From Tenacibaculum sp. MAR_2009_124 (GTDB lineage: Bacteria > Bacteroidota > Bacteroidia > Flavobacteriales > Flavobacteriaceae), in NCBI RefSeq assembly GCF_900105455.1, contig NZ_FNSF01000007.1:656820-720819 (forward strand): a DNA stretch of 64,000 bases. The letters run 5' to 3'. Shown here piece by piece: positions 31,406-40,647 of this stretch (position 1 is the stretch's first letter; every line of letters starts with the position of its first letter). Under the pieces are notes generated by a model that worked only from the letters and a program-made list of their open reading frames with translations, was not told the DNA's origin and did no database searches. A program made the position numbers and the translations under genes.

Positions 31406-33948
31406 CAAATTCATTAGGAACAATTGTAAGAGCTTACAGTAATGATAATGTATTTAATGGTTTACCAGCAGATACTTATACAATAAGAGTAAGAGATGCC
31501 AATGGATGTATCGATACCGATACAGAAGTTATAGCAGATCCAGTTTTAGTAAGCTTTAGTTTAACAAAAGATGATAGTGCATGTAATGCTACTACAGGAG
31601 GAAGCATCACAGTAACTCCAGCAGGAGGAACAGGAAACTATACGTATGTATTAACCAATACTGTTTCAGGATTAGATATCCGTACCGAAACAGGAACAGG
31701 AGTATTAACATTTGCGAATTTATCTGCAGGTTCTTATGAAGTAACGGTTTCAGATAGTAATAACTGTAGTGTAAGTGCTCAGTCAATGACTTTATTACCA
31801 AGTTTAGATTTCTTAGTTACTCAAACGAAGAATATCGACTGTAGTGCGAGTCCAGATGGTGTGGTTACAATTGATATTACATCGGGTTCAGGAACTTATG
31901 AATACTCAGTAGAAAATAGTTTAGGAGCAACTATCGTAGCTCAAACAACTACAGGAGGAACAACGGTAACATTTAATGTGGCTACAGCTGATACATATAC
32001 TGTAGAAGTATTTGATATGGGAGCTACACCAAACTGTTCAAACACAGTTGATATAGAGATATTACCATCGATTCAGCCAAACTTTAGTTTAGCTGCAAGC
32101 GTAGATAATATTTGTAACGGTAGTACTCTTGGTGAAATTACGATCACTGAGGTAAGTAATAGTATTAATCCATTAACATATACAATAAGCCCTGACCTAA
32201 ATTCGGTTGGAGCTACTGCGGATAAGGTATTTGGAGATTTACCAGCGGGTGTATATACAATTACAGGAACGGGTACTAATTCATGTGTATTAAGTCAAAG
32301 CATTACTATTAATGAAAATACGGCAATTGATATTTCAGGTGCTGTAACGGTAACAGAATTTGGATGTACTACAGGAAATGTTACAAACAATGCGGTTGTA
32401 ACAATTGATACAGCTTCCATAACAGGAGGAACAGGAACTTATGTTCGTTATGTATTTGTTTACACACCAACAAGCGGATCAGTAGAAACGCAAGACGGAT
32501 CTAATCCAATATTTAGCACCACGAATGGATCAGGAGGAACAGTTGACATAACAGTTTACGATGATAATAACTGTACAGCTACTTTGAATACCGCGATTTT
32601 ACCATTCAACGTAATGTCAGCTCCAGTTGTAAATGAGACAAAATCATTAGACTGTAGAGTTTTACCAGCAGGAGGAGCTACAATAGAAGTTAGTTTCACA
32701 TCATCTTTAAGCGCTATAAATGCAAGTGTATCTATTATAGGAACTAATACAGGTCATACCGATACTGTTACAGGTACTTCACCAGTAACAATTACAGGTT
32801 TACCAGAAGATACATACACGATATCAATAACGAATACAGCAGTTACTACGGGTTGTGTATTAACTACAACGCATCAAGTAAACGCAACACCGATATTTAG
32901 CTTAGATGTGGATAAAACATCAGATGTTAGTTGTATAGGGACTGCAACGGGATCGTTTAATTTCGATTACAGTACAACCAGCCCTTATAGCGGTACATAT
33001 GATTATGAAGTATTTAATGCGACTACGAACGTAAGTACTGGAATAACAGGAGTTGGAGCGGTTGGAGCTACAGGTATTACAGGTCTAGTAACTGGAAGTT
33101 ATTATGTTGTAGTAACACAAACAGCAAGTCCGTTCTGTCCGACAACATCTCCAACCGTAACGATAGATGAGCCAACCGCGGTATTAGACTTTACAACCGT
33201 TGTAGGTCCAGTAAGTTGTAATGGTGGAAATGATGGAAGCCTAACAATCACCGGAGTTGATGGTTGGGGAGGATATGAATTTGAAGTGGCCGATTCGTCA
33301 GGAACAACCGTAAGAGCTTACAGTAATGATAATGTATTTAATGGTTTACCAGCGGATACCTATACAATAAGAGTGAGAGATGCCAATGGATGTATTGATA
33401 CCGATACAGAAGTTATAGCAGATCCAGTTTTAGTAAGCTTTAGTTTAACAAAAGATGACAGTGCATGTAATGCTACCACAGGAGGAAACATCACAGTAAC
33501 ACCAGTAGGAGGAACTGGAAACTATACGTATATATTAACCAATACTGTTTCAGGATTAGATATCCGTACCGAAACAGGAACAGGAGTGTTTACATTTACG
33601 AATATAGCAGCAGGTTCTTATGAAGTAACGGTTTCAGATAGTAATAACTGTAGTGTAAGTGCTCAGTCAATAACATTGTTATCGAGTTTAGATTTCTTAG
33701 TTACTCAAACGAAGAATATCGACTGTAGTGCGAGTCCAGACGGTGTGGTTACAATTGATGTTACATCAGGTTCAGGAACTTATGAGTACGCTGTAGTAAA
33801 CAGTTTAGGAGGAACTATTGTTGCTCAAACGACTATGGGAGGAACAACGGTAACATTTAATGTAGCTACAGCTGATACATATACTGTAGAAGTATTTGAT
33901 ATGGGAGCTACACCAAACTGTTCAAACACAGTTGATATAGAGATATTA
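26378..33948 (+). repeat. Tandem 1,896-bp (632-codon) repeats in sprB, four units
   Basis: Units start at CCATC(A/G)ATTCAGCC: 26378 (1,896 bp), 28274 (1,896 bp), 30170 (1,895 bp, one G missing) and 32065 (1,884 bp, clearly diverged). A further diverged unit starts at 33949. Units 1 and 3 read the same except for the missing base. Unit 2 differs from both at about a dozen places. Confidence 0.9.
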
Positions 33949-36900
33949 CCATCAATTCAACCGAACTTTAGTTTAGTTGCTAGTGTCGATAATATTTGTA
34001 ACGGAAGTAGTACTGGTGAAATTCTAATAACTGAAATTAATACTAGTATTAATCCATTAACATATACTATTAGTCCAGATCCAAATGCTATTGGTTCTAC
34101 ATCAGATAAATTATTTACTGGTTTACCAGCGGGTGTATACACAATCAATGGAACAGGAACTAATGCTTGTACATTCAGTCAGAATATTACGATTAATGAA
34201 AACACAGGAGTTGATGTTTCTGGCGCAGTGACATTGGCGGAATTTGGATGTACAACAGGAAATGTTACAAACAATGCGGTTGTAACAGTTGATCCAGCTT
34301 CAATAACAGGAGGAACTGGAACTTATGTTCGTTATGACTTTGTTTATATTCCAGCAAGTGGATTGGGTGAAACACAAAATAGTACTAGCAATACATTTGC
34401 GCTAGGAGATGAAACAGGAGGTATAGTAACTGTAACAGTTTACGATGATAATGGATGTTCAGCAGTAGCCAATATAACTGTAGCACCATTTGGTAAATTA
34501 GAAACTGCCGATGTTACGGTTGATAAAGAAATTGATTGTGCTACAGGTGAAGACATCACGGTTACTTATACGTCTAGTAATCCTATTCCAGCAGCTGATA
34601 TAAGCTATACAATTACTGGTGGAAATACAGGATTTACAGCAACGAATGCAACAGGGGTGTTTACGAATTTAGCAACTGATATTTATAGTGTAGAGATAAC
34701 AAACTCAGCTACAGGTTGTGTATTAGAAACAGCACATGAAGTATTGGATGAACCTGATTACATTATTGATATCAATAAACTTAGTAATGCTGCTTGTTTA
34801 GGTTCAAGTACTGGAGAAATTTCATTTGAGTTTAGTACTACAACACCATATACAGGAAACTATAACTATGAAGTGTTCCAATCAAATGGAACAACAACTG
34901 GAATTACAGGAACGGGTGTTACAGGAGTGACTACTGCGACTGGATTGGCAGCTGGAAGTTATTATGTAGAATTAACGATGACGGATAATCCTTTCTGTCC
35001 AATTAATTCAACAAATGTAACCATTGAAGAGCCTACAGTTGTATTAACGGTTTCAGCAACGCCTTCTTTAATTAGTTGTGTTGGACCTGACTCTGGAGAA
35101 GTTGCTTTAGTAGCCAACGGAGGATGGGGAACTTATGAATATGAGTTGGTGAATACGACTACAGGAATAACAATTCAAAGTTTCGACGCTAACGATATTA
35201 TTGATGGATTGAATGCAGGTCAATATACTGCTACGGTAAGAGATCTGAATGGATGTACTGAAACAACAACGTTTGAATTATTAGATCCTACTGCGATTAC
35301 GGCAACAACTTTGGTTACACCTAATCAATGTAATGGTGATCAGTCTGCGACGATAGCGGTTACAAACCCAGCTGGAGGACAAGGATCTCCAATTGTATAT
35401 TCGTACACACTTACCTATCCTGATGGAACTATTTCAGCATATCAGTCTAGTAATATGTTTACAAATTTAGAAGCTGGAGATTATGTTGTTACTGTTTACG
35501 ATGATTATTCATGTGAGAGCAGTCCAATTAACGTAACAATAACCGATCCAACTAGAGTTATAGCTCAGGCGATTATAATAGAAGAAATCACTTGTAATAG
35601 AAATCAATCAACGATAGAAGTTAGTGGTTCAGGTGGTACAGGAACTTATACATACAGTATGGATGGAACAAATTTTGTTTCAGGAAACACATTCGATGTT
35701 GATGCAGGTAGACATAATTTCTATGTAATGGATGCAAATGGATGTATTTCTGATCCATTCTCATTAGTAACTGTAGATCCTTATGAAGATTTAGCTTCTC
35801 GATTAAATATTGAGTCTGGATTTGTTACTTGTAATGGTGAGAATAACGGAGTTCTTTCAGCTACTGTATCTGGAGGTTTAGGAAATTACCAATATGAATT
35901 ATTAGATTCTTCAGGAGGTATTGTAAGACCAATTCAAGATTCGAATATGTTCTCTAGCTTGCCAATTGGAATTTATAGTATTAGAGTTTATAGTACAAAC
36001 TCTAATGGTGATGTTTGTAATATTGAAACCGTAACTCATGAAATTGAAGAGCCGGAGGTATTAACAGTTGCAGAGACTCATATAAATGTTAGCTGTAATG
36101 GCGGAACTGATGGTAGCATAACAATTAATGCTGGTGGAGGAAATGGAGGATATGAATTCAATATTATTGGAGACACTCCAGGCAATCCAAGTTCTTTCCT
36201 TCCGAATAAATTTGTGCCAGAAAATGTTTTTGAAAATTTACAACCAGATAATTATACAATTACAATAAAAGATAGCGTCGGATGTTATGATGTTATTATG
36301 GTAACAATTGCGGAGCCTTCAGAAGTTAATATAGCATTGGTTGATGTAACACAGCAAGTGTGTGCTACAGATCCTAGCCCTACAATTACAATTGAAGCTA
36401 CAGGTGGATCTGTGCCAGGAGGAACAGTTTCTTATATCGTGAGTATTAACGGTATTGCTTTACCAGGATCATATCCAGAAGGAACAATAGTTCTTGGCGC
36501 TGCTGAAGGAATTGAAGACGATAGAGTATATGGTATTTCAGTACAACCAGTAGTTGGTTCATGTACACCAACTCCTCTGAACACTTCGGTAAATACAACA
36601 AAAGCTATTGATTTATTATTGGAATCGCAATTAAGTTACAACTGTCCTACAGGAAACGTATTAAATGCGAATGTTCAAGATGAATATAGAAACGTAGTTA
36701 TTTATTCATTATACGATGCTAGCGGACTAGTTTCTTCTAATGACACCGGAATCTTTGAAAACTTAGCACCAGGTGATGGTTATAGAGTAGAGGTTGAACA
36801 CATAAATGATGGATGTCCTGTTTCAGTGGATATTGAAGAGGTAAGAGATATTCAGGCATTACAATTATTGATTGATGATTCTGAAAGAAATAAACTTATT

Positions 36901-37335
36901 GCTTCTGGAGACTTTGGTTTACCACCTTATGAGTTTAGCTTCGATGGAGGTAGTTTTAGTTCTAATAACGAAATGACAATTTTAGAAACTAGAGATTACA
37001 GTGTAATTATTAGAGATGCTAGAGGATGTGAGGTAGAATTAACGGTTGAAGGAGTGTATATTACTATTGAAGTACCTAATTTATTCACACCTGACGGAGA
37101 TGGAGTAAATGATTATTGGTACCCAATAAATGTAGAAGATTACCATGGTGTTAAAGTATATATTTATGATAGATACGCTCGTAGAATAACTGAGTTCGAA
37201 GGATCACAACAAGGTTGGGATGGAACTTATCAAGGAAGAGCATTACCATCAGGTGATTACTGGTATACTATTTACTTTAAAGAATTATCAGGTCAAGAAA
37301 GAAAAACAATGGGTCACTTTACATTATATAGATAA
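31381..37335 (+). CDS. sprB: Giant gliding adhesin SprB, 3' part with T9SS type B sorting domain
   Basis: This 1,984-codon frame continues SprB without a break in homology from the deletion point. The TTG at 31381 is only the first possible start in this frame, not a natural one. It holds the end of the third 1,896-bp repeat, a diverged fourth repeat (32065-33948), further SprB repeats, and at about residues 1890-1984 the type B sorting domain. That domain contains VPNLFTPDGDGVNDYW, VKVYIYDRYARRI, GWDGTYQGRALPSGDYWYTI and a final basic-aromatic tail. Without this part the product could not be secreted by the T9SS. The gene for SprF starts 2 bp after its stop. Confidence 0.9.
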   Translation: MGGYEYEVANSLGTIVRAYSNDNVFNGLPADTYTIRVRDANGCIDTDTEVIADPVLVSFSLTKDDSACNATTGGSITVTPAGGTGNYTYVLTNTVSGLDIRTETGTGVLTFANLSAGSYEVTVSDSNNCSVSAQSMTLLPSLDFLVTQTKNIDCSASPDGVVTIDITSGSGTYEYSVENSLGATIVAQTTTGGTTVTFNVATADTYTVEVFDMGATPNCSNTVDIEILPSIQPNFSLAASVDNICNGSTLGEITITEVSNSINPLTYTISPDLNSVGATADKVFGDLPAGVYTITGTGTNSCVLSQSITINENTAIDISGAVTVTEFGCTTGNVTNNAVVTIDTASITGGTGTYVRYVFVYTPTSGSVETQDGSNPIFSTTNGSGGTVDITVYDDNNCTATLNTAILPFNVMSAPVVNETKSLDCRVLPAGGATIEVSFTSSLSAINASVSIIGTNTGHTDTVTGTSPVTITGLPEDTYTISITNTAVTTGCVLTTTHQVNATPIFSLDVDKTSDVSCIGTATGSFNFDYSTTSPYSGTYDYEVFNATTNVSTGITGVGAVGATGITGLVTGSYYVVVTQTASPFCPTTSPTVTIDEPTAVLDFTTVVGPVSCNGGNDGSLTITGVDGWGGYEFEVADSSGTTVRAYSNDNVFNGLPADTYTIRVRDANGCIDTDTEVIADPVLVSFSLTKDDSACNATTGGNITVTPVGGTGNYTYILTNTVSGLDIRTETGTGVFTFTNIAAGSYEVTVSDSNNCSVSAQSITLLSSLDFLVTQTKNIDCSASPDGVVTIDVTSGSGTYEYAVVNSLGGTIVAQTTMGGTTVTFNVATADTYTVEVFDMGATPNCSNTVDIEILPSIQPNFSLVASVDNICNGSSTGEILITEINTSINPLTYTISPDPNAIGSTSDKLFTGLPAGVYTINGTGTNACTFSQNITINENTGVDVSGAVTLAEFGCTTGNVTNNAVVTVDPASITGGTGTYVRYDFVYIPASGLGETQNSTSNTFALGDETGGIVTVTVYDDNGCSAVANITVAPFGKLETADVTVDKEIDCATGEDITVTYTSSNPIPAADISYTITGGNTGFTATNATGVFTNLATDIYSVEITNSATGCVLETAHEVLDEPDYIIDINKLSNAACLGSSTGEISFEFSTTTPYTGNYNYEVFQSNGTTTGITGTGVTGVTTATGLAAGSYYVELTMTDNPFCPINSTNVTIEEPTVVLTVSATPSLISCVGPDSGEVALVANGGWGTYEYELVNTTTGITIQSFDANDIIDGLNAGQYTATVRDLNGCTETTTFELLDPTAITATTLVTPNQCNGDQSATIAVTNPAGGQGSPIVYSYTLTYPDGTISAYQSSNMFTNLEAGDYVVTVYDDYSCESSPINVTITDPTRVIAQAIIIEEITCNRNQSTIEVSGSGGTGTYTYSMDGTNFVSGNTFDVDAGRHNFYVMDANGCISDPFSLVTVDPYEDLASRLNIESGFVTCNGENNGVLSATVSGGLGNYQYELLDSSGGIVRPIQDSNMFSSLPIGIYSIRVYSTNSNGDVCNIETVTHEIEEPEVLTVAETHINVSCNGGTDGSITINAGGGNGGYEFNIIGDTPGNPSSFLPNKFVPENVFENLQPDNYTITIKDSVGCYDVIMVTIAEPSEVNIALVDVTQQVCATDPSPTITIEATGGSVPGGTVSYIVSINGIALPGSYPEGTIVLGAAEGIEDDRVYGISVQPVVGSCTPTPLNTSVNTTKAIDLLLESQLSYNCPTGNVLNANVQDEYRNVVIYSLYDASGLVSSNDTGIFENLAPGDGYRVEVEHINDGCPVSVDIEEVRDIQALQLLIDDSERNKLIASGDFGLPPYEFSFDGGSFSSNNEMTILETRDYSVIIRDARGCEVELTVEGVYITIEVPNLFTPDGDGVNDYWYPINVEDYHGVKVYIYDRYARRITEFEGSQQGWDGTYQGRALPSGDYWYTIYFKELSGQERKTMGHFTLYR

Positions 37336-37337
37336 GA

Positions 37338-38285
37338 ATGAAAAAGATATTTCTAATAATTAGTATAATTTGTTGCAGTATAAAATTATCTGCGCAAGAG
37401 ATAGATTTACCACAATATGTGAGCCATTTAGCGGACAATCCGTTTTTAATATCTCCAGCATATGCTGGGATTGGAACAGGACTGCAGATCAGATTGAATG
37501 GAGTTAGCCAATGGATTGGTGTAAATGAAGCTCCTGATACGCAATCATTAACTGTTGAAGCGCGTCTTTCAGATACATTTGGTGGAGGAATCACGGTATT
37601 TAATGATAGAAACGGTTTTACTTCCCAACAAGGAGCTCGTTTATCATTAGCAAAGCATTTAACATTAAGCGATTTTCATGATAGCTTTTTATCATTCGCT
37701 TTAACATATAATTATACACAATTTAATATTGATACATTTGATAATAATACTTCTCAAGTAGTGCCTAATAGAGCGATTGGGAATTCAAATTTCGATGTTG
37801 GTATGTTATATCGTTATGAACGTTTTAGTTTAAGTGCCAATGTGGTGAATTTATTAGATCGAAAAATTGAAGATTTTGAGTCTAACGAACCAAAAGTTCT
37901 CAGAAAGTATAACATCTTCGGATCATATGTTTTTTCAAGAATCAGTCGTAACTTTGAATTAGAACCTTCAGTTTTGGTAGAGTACAGAGAGTTTGACAAA
38001 CGTTCGAGAACGGATGTAAATTTAAAAGCGCGTAGAGGTGTAAGAGATGGCTATGTATGGGCAGGGATAAGTTATACATTCTTAAACGATCAGTTTTTTA
38101 CTCCCAATGCGATTGCACCGTTATTCGGTTTAAAAAAGGGCAGTTTTTATGCTTCCTATGGTTTTAGTGTAAATGTAAACAGAACCCAAGATTTTAATTA
38201 CGGAACGCATATGGTTACTTTAGGTTTCGATTATGAACGAAGACCAAGTTTAGCACGTTGTACGCAAAAGATGGTAATATTCTAG
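37338..38285 (+). CDS. sprF: PorP/SprF family T9SS outer-membrane protein SprF
   Basis: This 315-residue protein has a signal peptide (ending near KLSAQ) and a PorP/SprF beta-barrel. The family opening is DLPQYVSHLADNPFLISPAYAGIG. Strands such as LSFALTYNYTQFNID and FDVGMLYRYERFSLSANVVNLL follow. In F. johnsoniae SprF is needed to deliver SprB to the surface, and type B sorting-domain proteins are generally paired with such a partner. The gene starts 2 bp after the sprB stop and ends the operon at a terminator. The Cys and short hydrophobic tail at the C-terminus (ARCTQKMVIF) are slightly unusual for a barrel. Confidence 0.88.
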   Translation: MKKIFLIISIICCSIKLSAQEIDLPQYVSHLADNPFLISPAYAGIGTGLQIRLNGVSQWIGVNEAPDTQSLTVEARLSDTFGGGITVFNDRNGFTSQQGARLSLAKHLTLSDFHDSFLSFALTYNYTQFNIDTFDNNTSQVVPNRAIGNSNFDVGMLYRYERFSLSANVVNLLDRKIEDFESNEPKVLRKYNIFGSYVFSRISRNFELEPSVLVEYREFDKRSRTDVNLKARRGVRDGYVWAGISYTFLNDQFFTPNAIAPLFGLKKGSFYASYGFSVNVNRTQDFNYGTHMVTLGFDYERRPSLARCTQKMVIF

Positions 38286-38307
38286 AAAAAATAGTAATAT
38301 AAAATTT

Positions 38308-38350
38308 AAAATCCTCAAGGTTATCTGATAATCTTGAGGATTTTCTTTTT
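38308..38350 (+). terminator. Rho-independent terminator after sprF
   Basis: AAATCCTCAAGGTTA and its complement TAATCTTGAGGATTT pair over 15 positions with one G-U pair and a 5-nt loop. A T-rich tail follows (TTTTCTTTTT). It closes the spr operon just before the next gene. Confidence 0.85.
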
Positions 38351-38360
38351 CTTTGCAGTA

Positions 38361-39176
38361 ATGAGCGCAAATAATCAAGAATCTATTAACCTTAACAAAT
38401 TTATCAGCAGTACTGGTGTTTGTTCGAGGCGAGATGCAGAAAAATTTATAGTTGAAGGAAGAGTAACCATTAATAATGAAGTTGCTCAATTAGGAAATAG
38501 AGTATTTGAAGGAGATATTGTTAAAATAGATAACAAGCCTTTAAAAACGAAACCTAAAACACAATACATTGCTTTAAACAAGCCAGTAGGAATTGTTTGT
38601 ACAACTGATAGTAAGGAAAAAAAGAATATCGTAAAGTTTGTTGGACATTCAGAACGATTGTTTCCAATTGGAAGATTAGACAAACCTTCTGAAGGCCTTA
38701 TATTTTTGACCAATGATGGTGACATTGTAAATAAGATTTTAAGAGCTGGAAATAATCATGAAAAAGAATATATAGTAACAGTTGATAAACCCTTTGACGA
38801 AAGATTTATACAGCGTATGTCCAATGGAATACCAATTTTAGGAACTGTTACAAAAAAATGTGAAGTACATAGAATAAATAATAAAACATTTAAAATTGTT
38901 TTAGTTCAAGGGTTAAACCGACAAATTAGACGAATGTGCGAGTACTTAGGATTTGAAGTAAAGAAGTTAAAACGCACAAGGATCATGAATGTCACTTTAG
39001 GAAGTTTAAAAACGGGAGAGTCGCGAGAGTTAACTGCATTTGAAATGGAGCAAATTAATCGATTAGTTTCAAAGTCATCGAAAACCGAAGAAGCTTCATT
39101 AAGTATTCCTAAAAAGAAAAAATCACCTCCTAAAAAAGATATTAAAAATAGATTTGGTAGAAGGCGAAATCGATGA
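38361..39176 (+). CDS. rluF: RluF-type 23S rRNA pseudouridine synthase
   Basis: This 271-residue RsuA/RluB/RluE/RluF-family enzyme has an N-terminal S4 domain (about residues 9-65, INLNKFISSTGVCSRRDAEK). A catalytic domain follows with GRLDKPSEGLIFLTNDGD (catalytic D107) and the RluF-like stretch ILRAGNNHEKEYIVTVDKP. It modifies 23S rRNA near position 2604 in E. coli numbering. The tail is lysine-rich (KKKKSPPKKDIKNRFGRRRNR) and probably binds RNA. An upstream in-frame ATG at 38334 would lie inside the terminator stem and add MRIFFFFAV, so I chose 38361. It is a single gene; the next gene, tgt, has its own promoter. Confidence 0.87.
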   Translation: MSANNQESINLNKFISSTGVCSRRDAEKFIVEGRVTINNEVAQLGNRVFEGDIVKIDNKPLKTKPKTQYIALNKPVGIVCTTDSKEKKNIVKFVGHSERLFPIGRLDKPSEGLIFLTNDGDIVNKILRAGNNHEKEYIVTVDKPFDERFIQRMSNGIPILGTVTKKCEVHRINNKTFKIVLVQGLNRQIRRMCEYLGFEVKKLKRTRIMNVTLGSLKTGESRELTAFEMEQINRLVSKSSKTEEASLSIPKKKKSPPKKDIKNRFGRRRNR

Positions 39177-39240
39177 TAATATACTATTGATAAGACTTTC
39201 AGTAAGAGTACTCTATTTTTGGTATTAGTTGTTATGGTAT

Positions 39241-39332
39241 AAGCATGGTGGTACTTACTATATAAAGAAGGTGACACTCACCGCATAAGGAAGATGTCAC
39301 TCACTGCATAAGCATGGTAGCACTCATTGGAT
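39241..39332 (+). repeat. Four tandem 23-bp units (minisatellite)
   Basis: Units start at 39241, 39264, 39287 and 39310 and share the core AAGnAnG(G/A)TGnCACTCAC-GCAT with substitutions but no length change. Unit 1 is the most diverged. There are no spacers between units, so this is not a CRISPR. Confidence 0.8.
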
Positions 39333-39435
39333 AATAACAGTATACCTTAGTCCTGATTATATTGAGATTTCTACTATATTTTTAGTTTTATTGAAGAATT
39401 AATAAGTATTTGAACACTATATATTCTTAATAATC

Positions 39436-39472
39436 AAGTTAAAAGTTAATAACAATAAGAAACTTTTAACTT
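39436..39472. promoter_or_regulatory. 12-bp perfect inverted repeat upstream of tgt
   Basis: AAGTTAAAAGTT (39436-39447) and its exact complement AACTTTTAACTT (39461-39472) are separated by 13 nt. They lie 30 bp upstream of the tgt -7 box. It could be an operator or a weak AT-only terminator of the upstream unit; the sequence does not decide. Confidence 0.4.
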
Positions 39473-39501
39473 TCTACTTTTCAACATTAAACTTACATAC
39501 G

Positions 39502-39509
39502 TATCTTTG
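39502..39509 (+). promoter_or_regulatory. -7 promoter element of tgt, very close to the start codon
   Basis: TATCTTTG fits TAnnTTTG exactly and ends only 6 nt before the ATG at 39516. Transcription would then start at or next to the ATG, giving a leaderless or nearly leaderless mRNA. Confidence 0.6.
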
Positions 39510-39515
39510 TCAACT

Positions 39516-40646
39516 ATGCAGTTCGATTTAAAAATAAAAGACCCTAAAAGTAAAGCCCGTGCAGGTGTTATTACAACAGACCACGGAACTATAGAAACTC
39601 CAATATTTATGCCAGTTGGTACCGTAGGTACGGTTAAAGGAGTACATCAGTCAGAGCTTAAAGATGAAATTAATCCAGATATAATTTTAGGAAATACCTA
39701 TCATTTGTATTTACGTCCACAAATGGAAATCATTGAACAAGCAGGAGGATTGCATAAGTTCATGAATTGGGATAGAAATATTCTTACAGATAGTGGTGGA
39801 TATCAAGTGTACTCGCTTTCAGGAAGGAGAAAAATTAATGAAGAAGGAGTTAAGTTTAAGAGTCATATTGATGGATCAACGCATTTTTTTACGCCTGAAA
39901 ATGTAATGGAAATTCAACGTACTATTGGAGCAGATATTATCATGGCTTTTGATGAATGTACGCCCTATCCTTGCGATTATGGTTATGCAAAACAATCAAT
40001 GCACATGACGCATAGATGGTTAAAACGTTGTATCAATCACTTGGAAAAAGTACCGACAAAATATGGTTATAGTCAAACTTTTTTTCCAATTGTTCAAGGA
40101 AGTACTTATACCGATTTAAGAAAGCAATCTGCTGAGTTTATTGCATCAGTGGAGGCAGAAGGAAATGCTATTGGAGGATTGTCAGTAGGAGAACCTGCCG
40201 AAGAGTTATATGCAATGACAGATGTTGTTTGTAGTATTTTACCAGAAGATAAACCTCGTTATTTAATGGGAGTAGGAACTCCTATAAATATTCTTGAAAA
40301 TATAGCACTAGGAGTTGATATGTTCGACTGTGTAATGCCTACAAGAAATGCAAGAAATGGTATGTTGTTTACGGCACACGGTACTATAAATATTAAAAAT
40401 AAAAAGTGGGAAAATGATTTTTCTCCAATTGATGAAATGGGTATCACCTTTGTTGATACTATGTATTCTAAAGCATATTTAAGACACCTTTTTGCAGCAA
40501 AAGAAATGTTAGGAAAGCAAATAGCCTCTATTCACAATCTTGGTTTCTATCTTTGGTTAACACGCGAAGCTAGAAAGCATATAATAGCTGGAGATTTTGC
40601 TGACTGGAAAGATAAAATGGTGAAACAAATGGACAAACGCTTGTAG
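39516..40646 (+). CDS. tgt: tRNA-guanine transglycosylase (queuosine synthesis)
   Basis: This 376-residue enzyme swaps guanine-34 for preQ1 in tRNAs with GUN anticodons. The TIM-barrel motifs are present: DSGGYQVYSLSGRRKI, MAFDECTPYP and IGGLSVGEPAEELY, then MGVGTPINILENIALGVDMFDCVMPTRNARNG. The usual zinc-binding Cys-x-Cys-x2-Cys near the C-terminus is absent: residues 306-320 read DEMGITFVDTMYSKA where Cys would be expected, though the IHNL histidine is kept. From memory this loss is shared by other Bacteroidota enzymes. A TTG three codons upstream (39507) is part of the promoter box, so ATG 39516 is preferred. The next gene starts 1 bp after the stop. Confidence 0.95.
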   Translation: MQFDLKIKDPKSKARAGVITTDHGTIETPIFMPVGTVGTVKGVHQSELKDEINPDIILGNTYHLYLRPQMEIIEQAGGLHKFMNWDRNILTDSGGYQVYSLSGRRKINEEGVKFKSHIDGSTHFFTPENVMEIQRTIGADIIMAFDECTPYPCDYGYAKQSMHMTHRWLKRCINHLEKVPTKYGYSQTFFPIVQGSTYTDLRKQSAEFIASVEAEGNAIGGLSVGEPAEELYAMTDVVCSILPEDKPRYLMGVGTPINILENIALGVDMFDCVMPTRNARNGMLFTAHGTINIKNKKWENDFSPIDEMGITFVDTMYSKAYLRHLFAAKEMLGKQIASIHNLGFYLWLTREARKHIIAGDFADWKDKMVKQMDKRL

Positions 40647-40647
40647 A

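Larger units (their letters stand above)
39177..39515. other. Intergenic region with minisatellite and inverted repeat, no gene
   Basis: These 339 bp between rluF and tgt hold four 23-bp tandem units (39241-39332), a 12-bp perfect inverted repeat (39436-39472) and the tgt promoter box. I saw no coding sequence. Confidence 0.7.

Noticed and set aside
38334..38360. Upstream ATG (38334) as the start of the RluF-type gene
   Set aside because: It lies inside the stem of the sprF terminator and adds a non-homologous MRIFFFFAV; the ATG at 38361 starts the conserved S4 domain.
39241..39332. Short regular repeats as a mini CRISPR
   Set aside because: The 23-bp units are head-to-tail without spacers and are degenerate.
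39507..39515. TTG (39507) as the start codon of tgt
   Set aside because: It overlaps the -7 promoter box; the ATG at 39516 gives the normal N-terminus.
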